Of a stretch of DNA of 64,000 bases, positions 42,301-54,300 are shown piece by piece. Position 1 is the stretch's first letter. Each line of letters begins with the position of its first letter. The stretch spans positions 1 to 64,000 of the forward strand of contig NZ_BDBP01000044.1 of the NCBI RefSeq assembly GCF_001613045.1, in the 5' to 3' direction. The notes under the pieces were generated by a model, which made no database searches, had not been told where the DNA came from, and saw nothing but the letters and a program-made list of their open reading frames with translations. The DNA is from Nocardia lijiangensis NBRC 108240. GTDB taxonomy: Bacteria; Actinomycetota; Actinomycetes; Mycobacteriales; Mycobacteriaceae. The translations under genes and the position numbers were made by a program.

Positions 42301-45300
42301 ACAAGCCGCTCGAACGGGACGTCGGCGTTGGCGAAGGCCTGGAGGTCGGTATCGCGCTGCCGCGCGAGCAATTCCGTGAAGTCCGCGTCCGGGTCCACCC
42401 GGGTGCGGAACACCAGGGTGTTGACGAACATGCCGATCAGATCGTCCAGCACCGCTTCGCCGCGTCCCGCCACCGGTGTGCCGATCGCGATGTCCTCGGT
42501 GCCCGACAGCCGGGCCAGCAGCACCGCCAGCGCAGTGTGCACGACCATGAACAGCGTCGCGCCCTGCGCCCGCGCCAGCTCCGCCAGCGCCGCGTGGGTG
42601 GACGGCTCGATGCGCAGCGGCACGCGCCCGCCCGCGAAGGACTGCACCGCCGGCCGCGGCCGATCCCTCGGCAGCTCCAGCTGATCCGGCAGCCCGGCGA
42701 GCGCCTCGCGCCAGTAGGCGATCTGCTGCGCCGCCAGTGAACCCGGCTCGTCCTCGTGACCGAGCAGTGCACGCTGCCACAGCGCGTAGTCCGCGTACTG
42801 CACGGCGGGCGGCGTCCACTGCGGTGCCTGTCCCAGCGCACGGGCCGCGTATGCCGCCGCCAGATCGCGGGTCAGCGGGCCGCCCGAGAAGCCGTCGCCC
42901 GCGATGTGATGGACGACCATGGCCAAGACGAATTCGCGGTCACCGCCCTGGAACAGCACGGCCCGCACCGGCACCTCGGCGGTGACGTCGAAGGCCGTCG
43001 AAAGCAGCTCGGCCACCGCGGTTTCGACATCGGCAACGGCCCGCACGCGCAGCAGCGGAACGCCGGGGTGTCCCGGTGGCAGGACGACCTGTACCGGACC
43101 GTCCGCGAGCTGCGGATACACCGTGCGCAGGATCTCGTGCCGCACGACGAGGTCGGTGAACGCCTGCCGCATCGCCTCGCTGTCGAGGTCGCCGGTCAGG
43201 CGGATCGCGACCGGGAGGTTGTAGGCGGCCGACCCGGTGTCGAACCTGTTGAGGAACCACATCCGTTGCTGCGCGGGCGACAGCGGAATACGTTCCGGCC
43301 GTTGGCCCGCCACCAAGGCGGGACGCCCGCCCGCACCGGTCAGCTCAGCCACCTTGCGCGCGCACCCCGCTATGGTCGGCGCGGCGAACAGCAGCCGCAC
43401 CGGAACCCTGGCTTCCACCGCCGCGCCGAGACGTGCGGTCACCCTGGTGGCCAGCAGCGAATTGCCGCCGAGCTCGAAGAAATCGTCGTCTGCGCCGATT
43501 CGATCGATGCCGAGCACCTCGGTGAACACCTCGGCCACCGTCCGCTCCATGGCCGTGGACGGTTCCCGGAATACGCGTGCCGCGAATTCCGGTTCAGGAA
43601 GGGCGTTTCGGTCGAGTTTGCCGACCGCGGTCAGCGGAACCTCGTCGAGCACGACGATCGCGGCGGGCACCATGTGCGACGGCAGCGTCCGCGCGGCCCA
43701 CCGCGACAGCCGGTCGGCATCGATGCCGCGGCCGGTCACATACGACACCAGAACCGTGACGCCGCTGGGATTCTCACGCCCCACCGTCACCGCGTAGTCC
43801 ACCAGCGGGTGCCCGCCGAGCACCGCGTCGATCTCACCGAGTTCGATGCGGAAGCCGCGGACCTTCACCTGGAAGTCCGTGCGGCCCAGGCATTCCAGCT
43901 CCCAGCCGCCCGATTCCACGGCGGGGACCCATCGGACCAGGTCGCCGGTCCGGTACATGCGCTCGCCGGGCATCCACGGATGCGCGACGAAGCGGTCCGC
44001 GGTCGCACCGGAGCGTCCGTGATAGCCGCGCGCGAGCGCGGGACCCGCGAGATACAGCTCACCCGCGACGCCAGCAGGGACCGGATGCAAGCGCTCGTCG
44101 AGCACCGTCGCCCACACGCCGGGGACCGGGCGGCCGATCGTGACGCGTTGTCCCGCCAGCAGAGTCGTGTAGGTGGCGCCGATCGTCGCCTCGGTCGGAC
44201 CGTAGCCGTTGATGAAGCGGCGACCCGGCTGCCACCTGGCGACCAGTTCGGGGGTGGTGGCCTCGCCACCGGCGGATACCACGGCCAGGTCGTCCAGGCC
44301 GCTCGGGTCGACGGTGCCGAGCAGCGCCGGCGTGATGATGGTGTGCGTCACCCGCTCGGCGCGCAGCAGGTCGTGCAGTTCCGCGCCGCCGACGATGTCC
44401 GGTGGCGCGATCACGAGCGTCGCCCCGCTGTAGAAGGCGCTGGACAGCTCCTCCACCGATTGGTCGAAACTCGGCGAACACACGTGCAGCATCCGGTGTT
44501 CCGGTGCGAGGCGCAGCATGTCGACCGTGTGGCCGACCAGTCCGCCGAGCCCGGCGTGGGTGACGGCGACGCCCTTGGGACGGCCCGTCGACCCCGACGT
44601 GTAGATCACATACGCCGGATGCGACAGGCGCAGCGGTGCACGCCGGTCCGCGTCGACAGGCGCGGCGGCCGAGTGCGCGGCACACCGAGCCCGCACCGCG
44701 GGGTCGTCCAGCAGCAGCCACTCCACCGCGCCGGACAGTCCGGCGGCCTGATCGGAGACGGTGATGCCCAGCGCCGCACCGGAATCGGCGATCATGTAGC
44801 GCACCCGCTCCGCCGGATAGGTCGGATCGACCGGCAGATACGCGCCACCGGCCTTGGCGACCGCCCACACCGCGACGATCATCTCGTAGGAGCGCCGCAT
44901 CGCCAGCGCCACCACGGTTTCCGGCGCGACGCCGCGCTCGATCAGCACGCGCGCCAGCCGCGAGGACAGCTCGTCGAGTTCACCGTAGGTGTACCCGCCG
45001 CCCGCGTCGCGCACGGCGATCCGGTCCCGGCCGAAGCGCACGCCCCGGACCAGCAGATCCGGCAAGGTGCCGACGGCAGCGAGCGATCCACCACCCATCC
45101 GCGTCAACCGCTCGTGCTCGTCGGCGGCAAGCAGCGGCAGATCGCCGACCGGCAGGTCGGGCCGCTCCGCGAGAGCCGACAGCACTCGAACGAAGCGCTG
45201 CGCGAACGTATCCGCGTCGAAGTCACCGAAACGATCACGGGCGTAGCACATCTCGCCGCGCAGGCCGGAGGAGTCATCGGTGAGCGAAAGGGCGAGATCC

Positions 45301-48300
45301 CCCACCGCTTCCGCCGGTCCCTGGAACGACAATGCCGCCTGGAACAGCGGATGCCGCGCCGACGAGCGGCCCACACCCAGCAGCTCGACCAGTTCGTCGA
45401 ACGGAATGCCGGAGTGCGCGAAGCCTTCCAGCTCGACCCGGTGCGCGTCCGGCAGGAGGTCCACGAAGCGCGCGCGCCGATCCACCCGGGTACGCAACAC
45501 CACCTCGGCGCTGCGGCCGTCTCGCACGGGTGAACCGATCGAGACGTCGTCGACGCCCGAAAGTCGTGCCAGCAGTACAGCCAACGCCGTGCGCACGACC
45601 GCCGACCAGGTCACCCCCGCGGTGTCCGCGAGCACGCGCAGACCCCGGTGCACCTCGTCCGGCACCGAGAACGCCACGCGCCCACGGTCATCCGGCCCCC
45701 GCGCGGCCCGCGGTCCACCCGCGGGCAGCTCCAGATCGGGCAGGCCCGCCAACGCGGTGCGCCAGTACCGGGACCGGGTGATCGAGTCGTCCGATTCGAC
45801 GTCGAGCAAAAGCGCGGTTTCGGCGGCGGCGCGGTCGGGTGCGTCGAGGAGATCGCCGAGCACGCGACGAAGCCGATCGGCAACGGCCTGCGCCGTCGCA
45901 TCGGCGACGATGTCGCGCCGGTACTTCATCTGCACCAGCGTCCGGCTGCCGAGGAAGACGAGCACGGTGATCGGATAGTGCGTGTAGTCGGCCCCGTCCA
46001 GTCCGTCGACCCGCACGCCGTCGAGAGCGCCGCTGGCCTGCCGCAGGCCCTCCACGTCGACCGGGTACGACTCGAACACCAGCATCGTGTCGAACAGTTC
46101 GCCCTGCCCCGCGACGCGCTGGATGGCGCCGAGCCCGAGGTGGTGGTGGTCCAGCAGCGACACCTGCTCAGCCTGCACCCCGTCGATCAGCGCCCGGACC
46201 GTCGTGCCCCGATCGAATCGGATGCGCACCGGGATCGCGTCGACGAACAGGCCGATCATTTCGCCGATGCCGTCGAGTTCCGCGGGCCTGCCGGAGATGG
46301 TCGCGCCGAAGACGACATCGTCGCGTCCGGTACTGGCCGCGACGACCAGACCCCACGCGGCCTGGATCACCGTGTTGGCGGTGACTTCGGCCGCGGCCGC
46401 GTACGCGGTCAGCTCGGCGGTCTGCGCGGCCGACAGCTCGAATTCGCAGAGGCCGAATCCGTTGCCCGATGCCGCGGGCCAGGTCAGTTCGGGGGCGAGC
46501 ATGGTCGCCGTGGCGCCCGCGAGCACCTCCGACCAGGCCCGCTCCGCGCCCTCGCGATCCTGCTGCGACAGCCAGCGCAGGTAGTCGCGGTAGGGGCGGA
46601 CCGGCGGCAGCGGCGACGCGTCACCACCGGTCGCGTACAGGACGAGCAACTCCTTCATCAGCAGCGGCATCGACCAGCCGTCGAGCAGGATGTGGTGGCC
46701 GGTCAGCACCAGGTGGCTGCGTCCGGAATCGGTGCGGTACAGCGTGAATCGCAGCAGCGGCGCCACCGCGGGATCGAATTCGGTGCGCTGCTCGGCGGCA
46801 AGCAGGTCCGGCAGATCGGCATCGGTGACGCCGTCGACGATCCGCCACGGCATCTCGATGCCGTCCACCACCAGCTGCACCGGCGTCCCGTCGGCGGTGG
46901 CGACGAAGGCGGAGCGCAGGTTTGCGTGCCGGTCCAGGATGGTCTGGGCCGCCCGGCGCAACCGGTTCGTATCCAGTTCGCCCGTCAGCTCGGCCGCCAG
47001 CTGGATGATGTAGGCGTCGACCGATCCGGCGAGCAGTTCGATGAGCACCAGAAGCGAGGACTGGAGCGGCGAGAGCGGCAGCACGTCCGACAGTCCCGGA
47101 TATGTCCGCCGCCACCGGTCCAGTTCGGCTTGGGAGACCCGCGTCAGCGGCACATCCGAGGGCGTGAGACCGCCCGCGGCCGGGTGCCGCACGTGCCCGG
47201 CGACCGCGGCCAGCGCGGCCGTCCAGTCGTCGGCGAGTTCCCGCACCGCCGCCTCGTCGAGGATTCCGCTCGGGTAGCGGAAGCTCGCCTCCATCCGCGG
47301 ACCGGTCGCGGTGTCGGCGACGATCGCGTTGATATCGATCACCGCCCCGGCGGGCAGCGCGGGATCGTATTCGATCTCGATCTCGCCGAGATCGGCTGCC
47401 GGCAGCCAGCTTCCGTCGATCTGGTCGACTGCGCCGCCCGCCGAGGCGCGGCCGAGATAGTTGAAGCCGATCTGTCCGATGTCGCCGGTGAGGCGTCCGG
47501 CGGTGCCCGGATCGAGATGGCGCAGCATGCCGAAGCCGATGCCCTTGTCCGGCACCGCGAGCAGTTGTTCCTTGACCGTCTTCAGTACGGTGGCGAGCAC
47601 CGCGCCGTCGGCGAGCGCCTGCACGGTGTCGATGCCGGACAGGTCGATGGCGACGGGGTAGATGCTGGTGAACCAGCCGAGGGTGCGCGTGAGATCGGCT
47701 CCGGGAACGGCGGTTTCCTCGCGTCCGTGGCCTTCGAGCCGGATTCGGGTCGTCGGTGCGTCGACACCGCGCCGCGCCCGCCACGCGCGCACGGACAGCG
47801 CCAGCGCGGCGAGCAGTCCGTCGTTGACGCCGCCGCGATACAGCGCGGGAAGCGTGGTCAGCATGGCCTCGGTGACCTCGACCGGCACCTGCACGGTGAT
47901 CGATCGCATGGTCGGCTCGGTGTCGATCGCGCAGTCGACGGTGCGCGCGCCGAGCAGCGGATCCGGCGTGGTCAGCACCCGCTGCCAGTACCCGGCTTCG
48001 GCGGCCCGGCCCGCGGCCGCGTCGGCCAAGCCGTGCGCCCAGCGCCGGAACGACGTGCCGACCGCGGGCAGCGCGATCGGCTGCCCTGCCGCACGCTGCG
48101 CCCAGGCCAGCGCCAGATCGGGAATGAGGATGCGCCAGGACACCCCGTCGATCACGTAGTGGTGTGCCGCGACGGCCAGCATGTCGCGCGCGCCCGTCCT
48201 GCGCACCCACGCGAAGGCGATCATCTTGGCGGCGGCCGGATCCAGGGCGGTCAGCGCCGAAGCCATTGCCGCACTACCTGTTCGGGTCAACTCGGAGTCG

Positions 48301-51300
48301 GCCACGGCAGTCGCGTCGATCTCGATCACCAATGCGTCGGCGTCGACCGCGTCGCGCGTCAGCGTTTCGAACCGCCACCGGCCGTCGTCCTGCCACACCC
48401 GGGAACACAGCACCTCGTGCCGGTCGAGCACCGCAGCGATCGTCGCGACGAGTCCGGCACGGTCGATGCCATCGGGCAGTGCGAGCACGACGGTCTGGGC
48501 GAAGCGATCGCAGGAACCGTTGGTGAGGAATTCGGCGAGCACCGGTGTCAGCGGCACCTCCCCGACACCGCCGCCGGGCAACTCCGCCAGCACCGTCGGC
48601 GCCGCGTCCGCGTCGGCCGTCGCGACGCGCGCCAGTCCAGCCACGGTCTTGTGTTCGAACACGTCGCGCGCCGTGAAGACGATTCCGGCTCCCTTCGCCC
48701 GCGACACCAGCTGGATCGACATGATGCTGTCGCCGCCGACGGCGAAGAACGAGTCGTTCGCCCCGACCGACTGCACACCGAGCACCTGCGCGAACAGCTC
48801 GGCGAGGCGCGATTCGAGGGGGCCGAGCGGCGCACGAGTCGGCGTTGTCTCGAAGACCGTCTCCGGCAACGCCTTTCGATCCAGTTTGCCGTTGGTGGTC
48901 AACGGGAGTTCGTCGAGGACGACGATCGCCGAAGGCACCATGTGCGACGGCAGAATCCTCGCCGCGTGCTCGGTGACCAGCGCCGGATCCACCGTGCGGC
49001 CCGGTGCGGCGAGCACGTACGACACCAGCGCCGTCGATCCCGACACCATCGTCCGTCCGATCGTGACCGCGAAGCCGACGTCGTCGTGTCCGGCGACCAC
49101 CGCGTCGATCTCGCCGAGCTCGATGCGGAAGCCGCGCACCTTGACCTGCGTATCGGCGCGCCCCACGTAGTCGAGATCCCAAGGCGCCGAGCGTGATCCT
49201 GCGGCGGTGCAGACGGATGCCGGACGCAGGCGCACCACGTCGCCGGTGCGGTACATCCGCGCGCCGGGTCCGCCCCACGGGTTGGGGAGGAAACGTTCGG
49301 CGGTCAAGCCGGCCCGGTTGCGGTAGCCGCGGGCCAGCGCGCCACCCGCGAGATACAGCTCGCCCGCCACACCCGGCGGCACCGGGTTCAGCCGCGCGTC
49401 CAAGACCAGCGCGGACAGGCCGTGTACCGGCGTACCGATCGTAATGGGCTGTCCGGCGGACAATTCCGCGAACGACGAGACGATGGTGGCCTCGGTCGGG
49501 CCGTAGGCGTTGAGATAGCGCCGGCCCGGCTGCCACTTCGCCAGTAGCTCCGGGGTCGTCACGTCTCCACCGACGGCCACCACCGCCAGCGCGTCCAGCC
49601 CGGCCGGGTCGACGGTGCCGAGGACCGCCGGGGTGATGATCGTGTGCGTGACCGCCTCGTCGCGCAACAGGTCGCCGAGCTCGGCCCCGCCAACCACACC
49701 GGGCGGCACGACGACCAACGTCGCGCCCACGGAGAACGCGCACAGCCACTCGAGCACCGAAGGGTCGAAGCACGGCGAGCAGACCTGCAGGAACCGGTGA
49801 TGCGGCTCCAGCCGATAGCGTTTCACCGTTTCGTCCAGCATGCCGCCCAGACCTGCGTGGGTCACGGTGACGCCCTTGGGCACACCCGTCGAACCGGACG
49901 TGTAGATGACGTACGCGGGGTGTCGCATGCGCAGCGGCGCAAGGCGATCCGCGTCCGTCACCGGGCCGGGCGACCGATCGGCGCATTCCCGCTCGGTAGC
50001 CGGGTCGTCGAGCAACAGCCAGTCCACGCCGCCGGGCAGCCGATCCGCGTACTCGGCGCTGGTGATACCGAGCACCGCACCGGAGTCGGACACCATGTGC
50101 CGTACCCGTTCCGCGGGATACCCCGGGTCGATCGGCACGTGCGCGCCACCGGCTTTGGCGATGGCCAGCACCGCGGCCACCAGGTCGGCCGAGCGAGGCA
50201 GGGCGACGGCGACCGATCGCTCGGGGCCCACGCCGCGGCGGATCAGCACGCGCGCCAATCGCGAAGTGCGCTCGTCGAGTTCGCCGTAGCCGATCGAACG
50301 GTTCCGGTCACGCACCGCGATGCGATCGCGACCCAGCGCGACGCCGCTGGTCAACAGGTCGGGCAGGAGGCCGGTGGCCATGACGTCGTCGGCGGCGACG
50401 CGGGTCAGCAGCGCCTGCTCGTGCGCGTCGAGCAGCGGGAGGTCGCCGACGTGAACCTCCGGTCGGCGCACGGCAGCCGCGAGCAGCCGGAGGAGGCGCT
50501 CGGCGAACACCTGAACGGTGCGCTCGTCGAACAACGCGCGCGAGAAGGTGAAGTCGGCCGCGATGCCGGCCGCGTGCTCCCGAATGTGCAGGGAAAGGTC
50601 GTATTTCGCGTGAGGGTCACCGGAACCGGAGGGCTCGACCGCGTGGGGAGCCCGATCTCCGGCCGAGAACATCGTCCGCACCAGCGGGTGGTCCGAATCC
50701 AGCAGCGCCGCCAGGCCGTCGAAAGGCAGATCGATTCGCGCGAAGGCTTGTAGCGCAACGTCTTTCGCGTGCGCCAGCAGATGGACGAAGGGGAGGTCCC
50801 CCGGCACGCTGGTGCGCAGCACCAGGGTGTTGCCCGATCCGTCGGTGACCGGTGTGCCGATCGCGATGTCGTCGGCGCCGGATAGTCGGGCCAGCAGGAC
50901 TGCGAAAGTCGCGTGGACGACCGTGAACACGGTTGTGTCGGCCGTCCGCGCGACCTGATGTAGTCGCCGGTGCAGGTCGGCATCGATCGCGAAGCCGACC
51001 CGGCCGTCCGCGCCGGTGGGCGCCGCGGGCCTCGGGCGATCGGTGGGCAGGTTCAGCTCGTCCGGCAGGTCCGCGAGCGCGTCGCGCCAGTACCTCGTCT
51101 GCGCGATCAGATCGTTGCGATCGTCCAGCAGCGCGAGCGTTTCCGTCGCCGTACGTTCCGGCGCTTCGACGAATTCGCCGAGCAGCGTCCGCAGCCGGTC
51201 CGCGAGCGCCCGCGCGGCCGGGGCGGTGATCGTGTCGTGCCGGTGCTGCACTTGTAGTCGCAGCTCGGCGCCCATGTCGACTTGAACGGCCACCGGGTAG

Positions 51301-54300
51301 TGGGTGTAGTTGACCGCTTGCAGATCGACGATCTCCAGACCGTCGATCGACCCGTAGGCCTGCCGCAGGCCGTCGGCGTCGACGGGATAGGACTCGTACG
51401 CCAGCAGCGAGTCGAACAACTCGCCCGCACCGGCGGCGCGCTGGATATCGGCCAGCCCGACGTGATGACCGTCGAGCAGCGAAACCTGTTCGGCCTGAAG
51501 CCTGGTCACCAGCTGCTGCAGCGAGGTTCCCGCGTCGAACCGGACCCGGACCGGGACGGTGTTCGCGAACAAGCCGACCATGTCGTCGACTCCGTCGAGC
51601 TGCGGCGGCCGCCCGGACACCACCGCGCCGAAGACCACGTCGTCACGTCCGGCGCAAGCGGCGAGCACCAGGCCCCACGCCGCCTGCACCACCGTGTTCA
51701 CGGTGACCTCCGCCGCGGCGGCGAACGCCGTCAACGCCGCGGTCTCGGCCTGCGACAGGTCCGCGGCGCACACGCCGTAGCCCTCGGCGGGGTGCGCGGG
51801 CGGCGCGACAGACGCGGCGAGCATCGTCGGCGTCAGACCGTCCAGCGCGCGGCCCCACGTGCGCAGCGCGGCGTCCCGGTCGTAGTGCGCCAGCCACGCG
51901 AGATAGTCGCGATACGGCCGAATCCGCGGCAGCGGCGACGAAACACCGTCCGCGGCATAGGAAATCAGCAGATCCTTCATCAGCAACGGCATCGACCAGC
52001 CGTCCAACAGGATGTGATGCGCGGTCAGCACCAGGTGCGTGCGCCCGAAATCGCCGCGGTACACGGTGAATCGCAGCAGCGGCGCCCGCGCCGGATCGAA
52101 TCCGAGGCGCTGTTCGGCGGTGAAGAACGCCGCCGGATCGGCGTCCGGCGTGTCGACCACCCGCCACGGCACCTCCAGTCCTTCGCCGACGAACTGAACC
52201 GCAGCGCCCACGGCCGAGGATCCGAACGCGGACCGCAGGATCGAGTGACGATCCAGCACCGCCTGCGCCGCCCGCCGGAGTCGATCGAGATCGATGGCCC
52301 CGGACAATTCCACCGACAGCTGGAGCAGATAGGGGTCCGCGGTCGGCGAGATCTGGGTGAGGAACAGCAAGCCGAGCTGGAGAGGCGAGAGCGGCAGCAC
52401 GTCGACCAGACCCGGCCGCTCCCGCCGCCAGGTGTCGAGCTCCGCTTGGCCGACCCGCACCAGCGGGACGTCGGCCGGAGTCAGGCCGCCCGCGGAGGAA
52501 TCGCGCACGTGCCCGGCGAGGACGGTCAGCGCGGCCACCCAGTGGTCGGCCAGTTCCTGGACGGCATCCGCGTCGAGGATGTCGGACGCATAGGCGAAGG
52601 ACGCGGTCAGCTGCGCGCCGGAGTCGGTGTCGCTGACGAGCGCGTTGATGTCCACCACCGCGGCGGCGGGCATCGCCGGATCCTGTGCGGCGTCGGGGGC
52701 GCCCCAGTCGTCGGTCGGCAGCCAGCTCCGATCCGTCAGCGCCTCCGGCAGGTCGCCCGCGGAGATCCGGCCGAGATAGTTGAAGCCGATCTGGCCGAGC
52801 GCGCCGCCGAGTTCGGCCTCCGGGTTCAGATAGCGGAGCATGCCGAAGCCGATGCCCTTGTCCGGCACCGCGAGCAGTTGCTCCTTCACCGCCTTGAGCA
52901 CCGCCGCGGTCGCCTCGCCGCCGCGCCAGGCGGCCTCCGCGTCGATGCCGGACAGATCGAGCGCCACCGGATACATGGTGGTGAACCAGCCGACGGTGCG
53001 GGTCAGATCGGCGCCCGCGACGGTGGCCTCCTCGCGGCCGTGCCCCTCGAGCCGCACCCTGGTCGCCGCGGCGTCGACACCCCTCGTCGCCCACCAGGCG
53101 CGTGTCGCGAGCGCCAACGCCGCGAGCAGACCGTCGTTCGCCCCGGCCCGGTACAGCGTCGGCAGCTCGGTCAGCACCGCGTGCGTGACCTCGGCGGATA
53201 CCTCGACCGTGAAGCGCCGCACCGTATCCGACGTGTCGACGGCCGGATCCAGCGCCCGCGCGCCGAGTGGCGGGTCGGCGACGGCCAGAGTTCGCCGCCA
53301 GTAGGGCAATTCGTCGGCGCGGTCGGCGGCCGCCTCGGCCAGGCCGTGCGCCCACCGCCGGAACGACGTGCCAACCGCGGGCAGCGTGATCCGTTGCCCG
53401 CCATCGTGTTGCGCCCACGCGGCCACCAGGTCCGCGATCAGGATTCGCCACGACACGCCATCGATCACGTAGTGGTGTGCGGCGACGATCAGCGCGTCCC
53501 GGCCGTCCTCGCGGGACAGCCAGGTGCAGGCGATCATCCGCCCGGCCGCCGGGTCCAGCGTGTCGAGGGCGGCATCCATTGCGGCACTGGCGGTTTCGCT
53601 CAGATCCTCGAGGTCGAGACCCGTGGGGACGTCGACGCGGGTGAGCAGCGCGTCCACATCCATCGCGCCCGCGGGCAGGCTGTTCAGCCGCCACTGCCCG
53701 TCGACGGAGCGAACCCGGGCACGCAGCATGTCGTGGTGATCCAGCACGGCGGTGAGCGTGGCCACCAAGCCCGCCCGGTCGATGTGCTCGGGTAGCGCGA
53801 GCACCATGTGCTGGGTGAAGCGGCCGTACGACCTGCCCCCGGCCAGATAGGCGGCCAGCACCGGCGTCAGCGGGATCTCTCCGACGCCGCCGCCCGGCAA
53901 CTCCGCGAGCATCGGCGCGGACTCGCCGCCGACCACCGCGACCCGCGCCAACCCGGCGACCGTGCGGTGCTCGAACACATCCTGGGGCGTGAAGAGGATC
54001 CCCGCCGCCCTGGCCCGCGACACCAGCTGGATCGACAGAATGCTGTCGCCGCCCGCGGCGAAGAACGAATCCTCCGCCCCGACCCGCCGCACCCCGAGCA
54101 CCTGCGCGAACAACTCGGCGATCCGGGTTTCCACCGCGCCCTCCGGGGCGCGCGAGACCGCCGCCTCGAACACCGGCTCGGGCAATGCCTGCCGATCCAG
54201 TTTTCCGTTGGCGGTCAACGGAATCGCGTCCAGCATCACGAACGCCGACGGCACCATGTGGCCGGGCAGCGCCGCGCCCGCGAAGCGGGACAGTTCGCTG

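Noticed and set aside
45648..49196. A 1182-codon open frame on the plus strand, with similar frames at 42756-45533, 51282-53795 and 53808-56096
   Set aside because: All lie opposite the NRPS and repeat with its module periodicity. None has a ribosome site or a domain.
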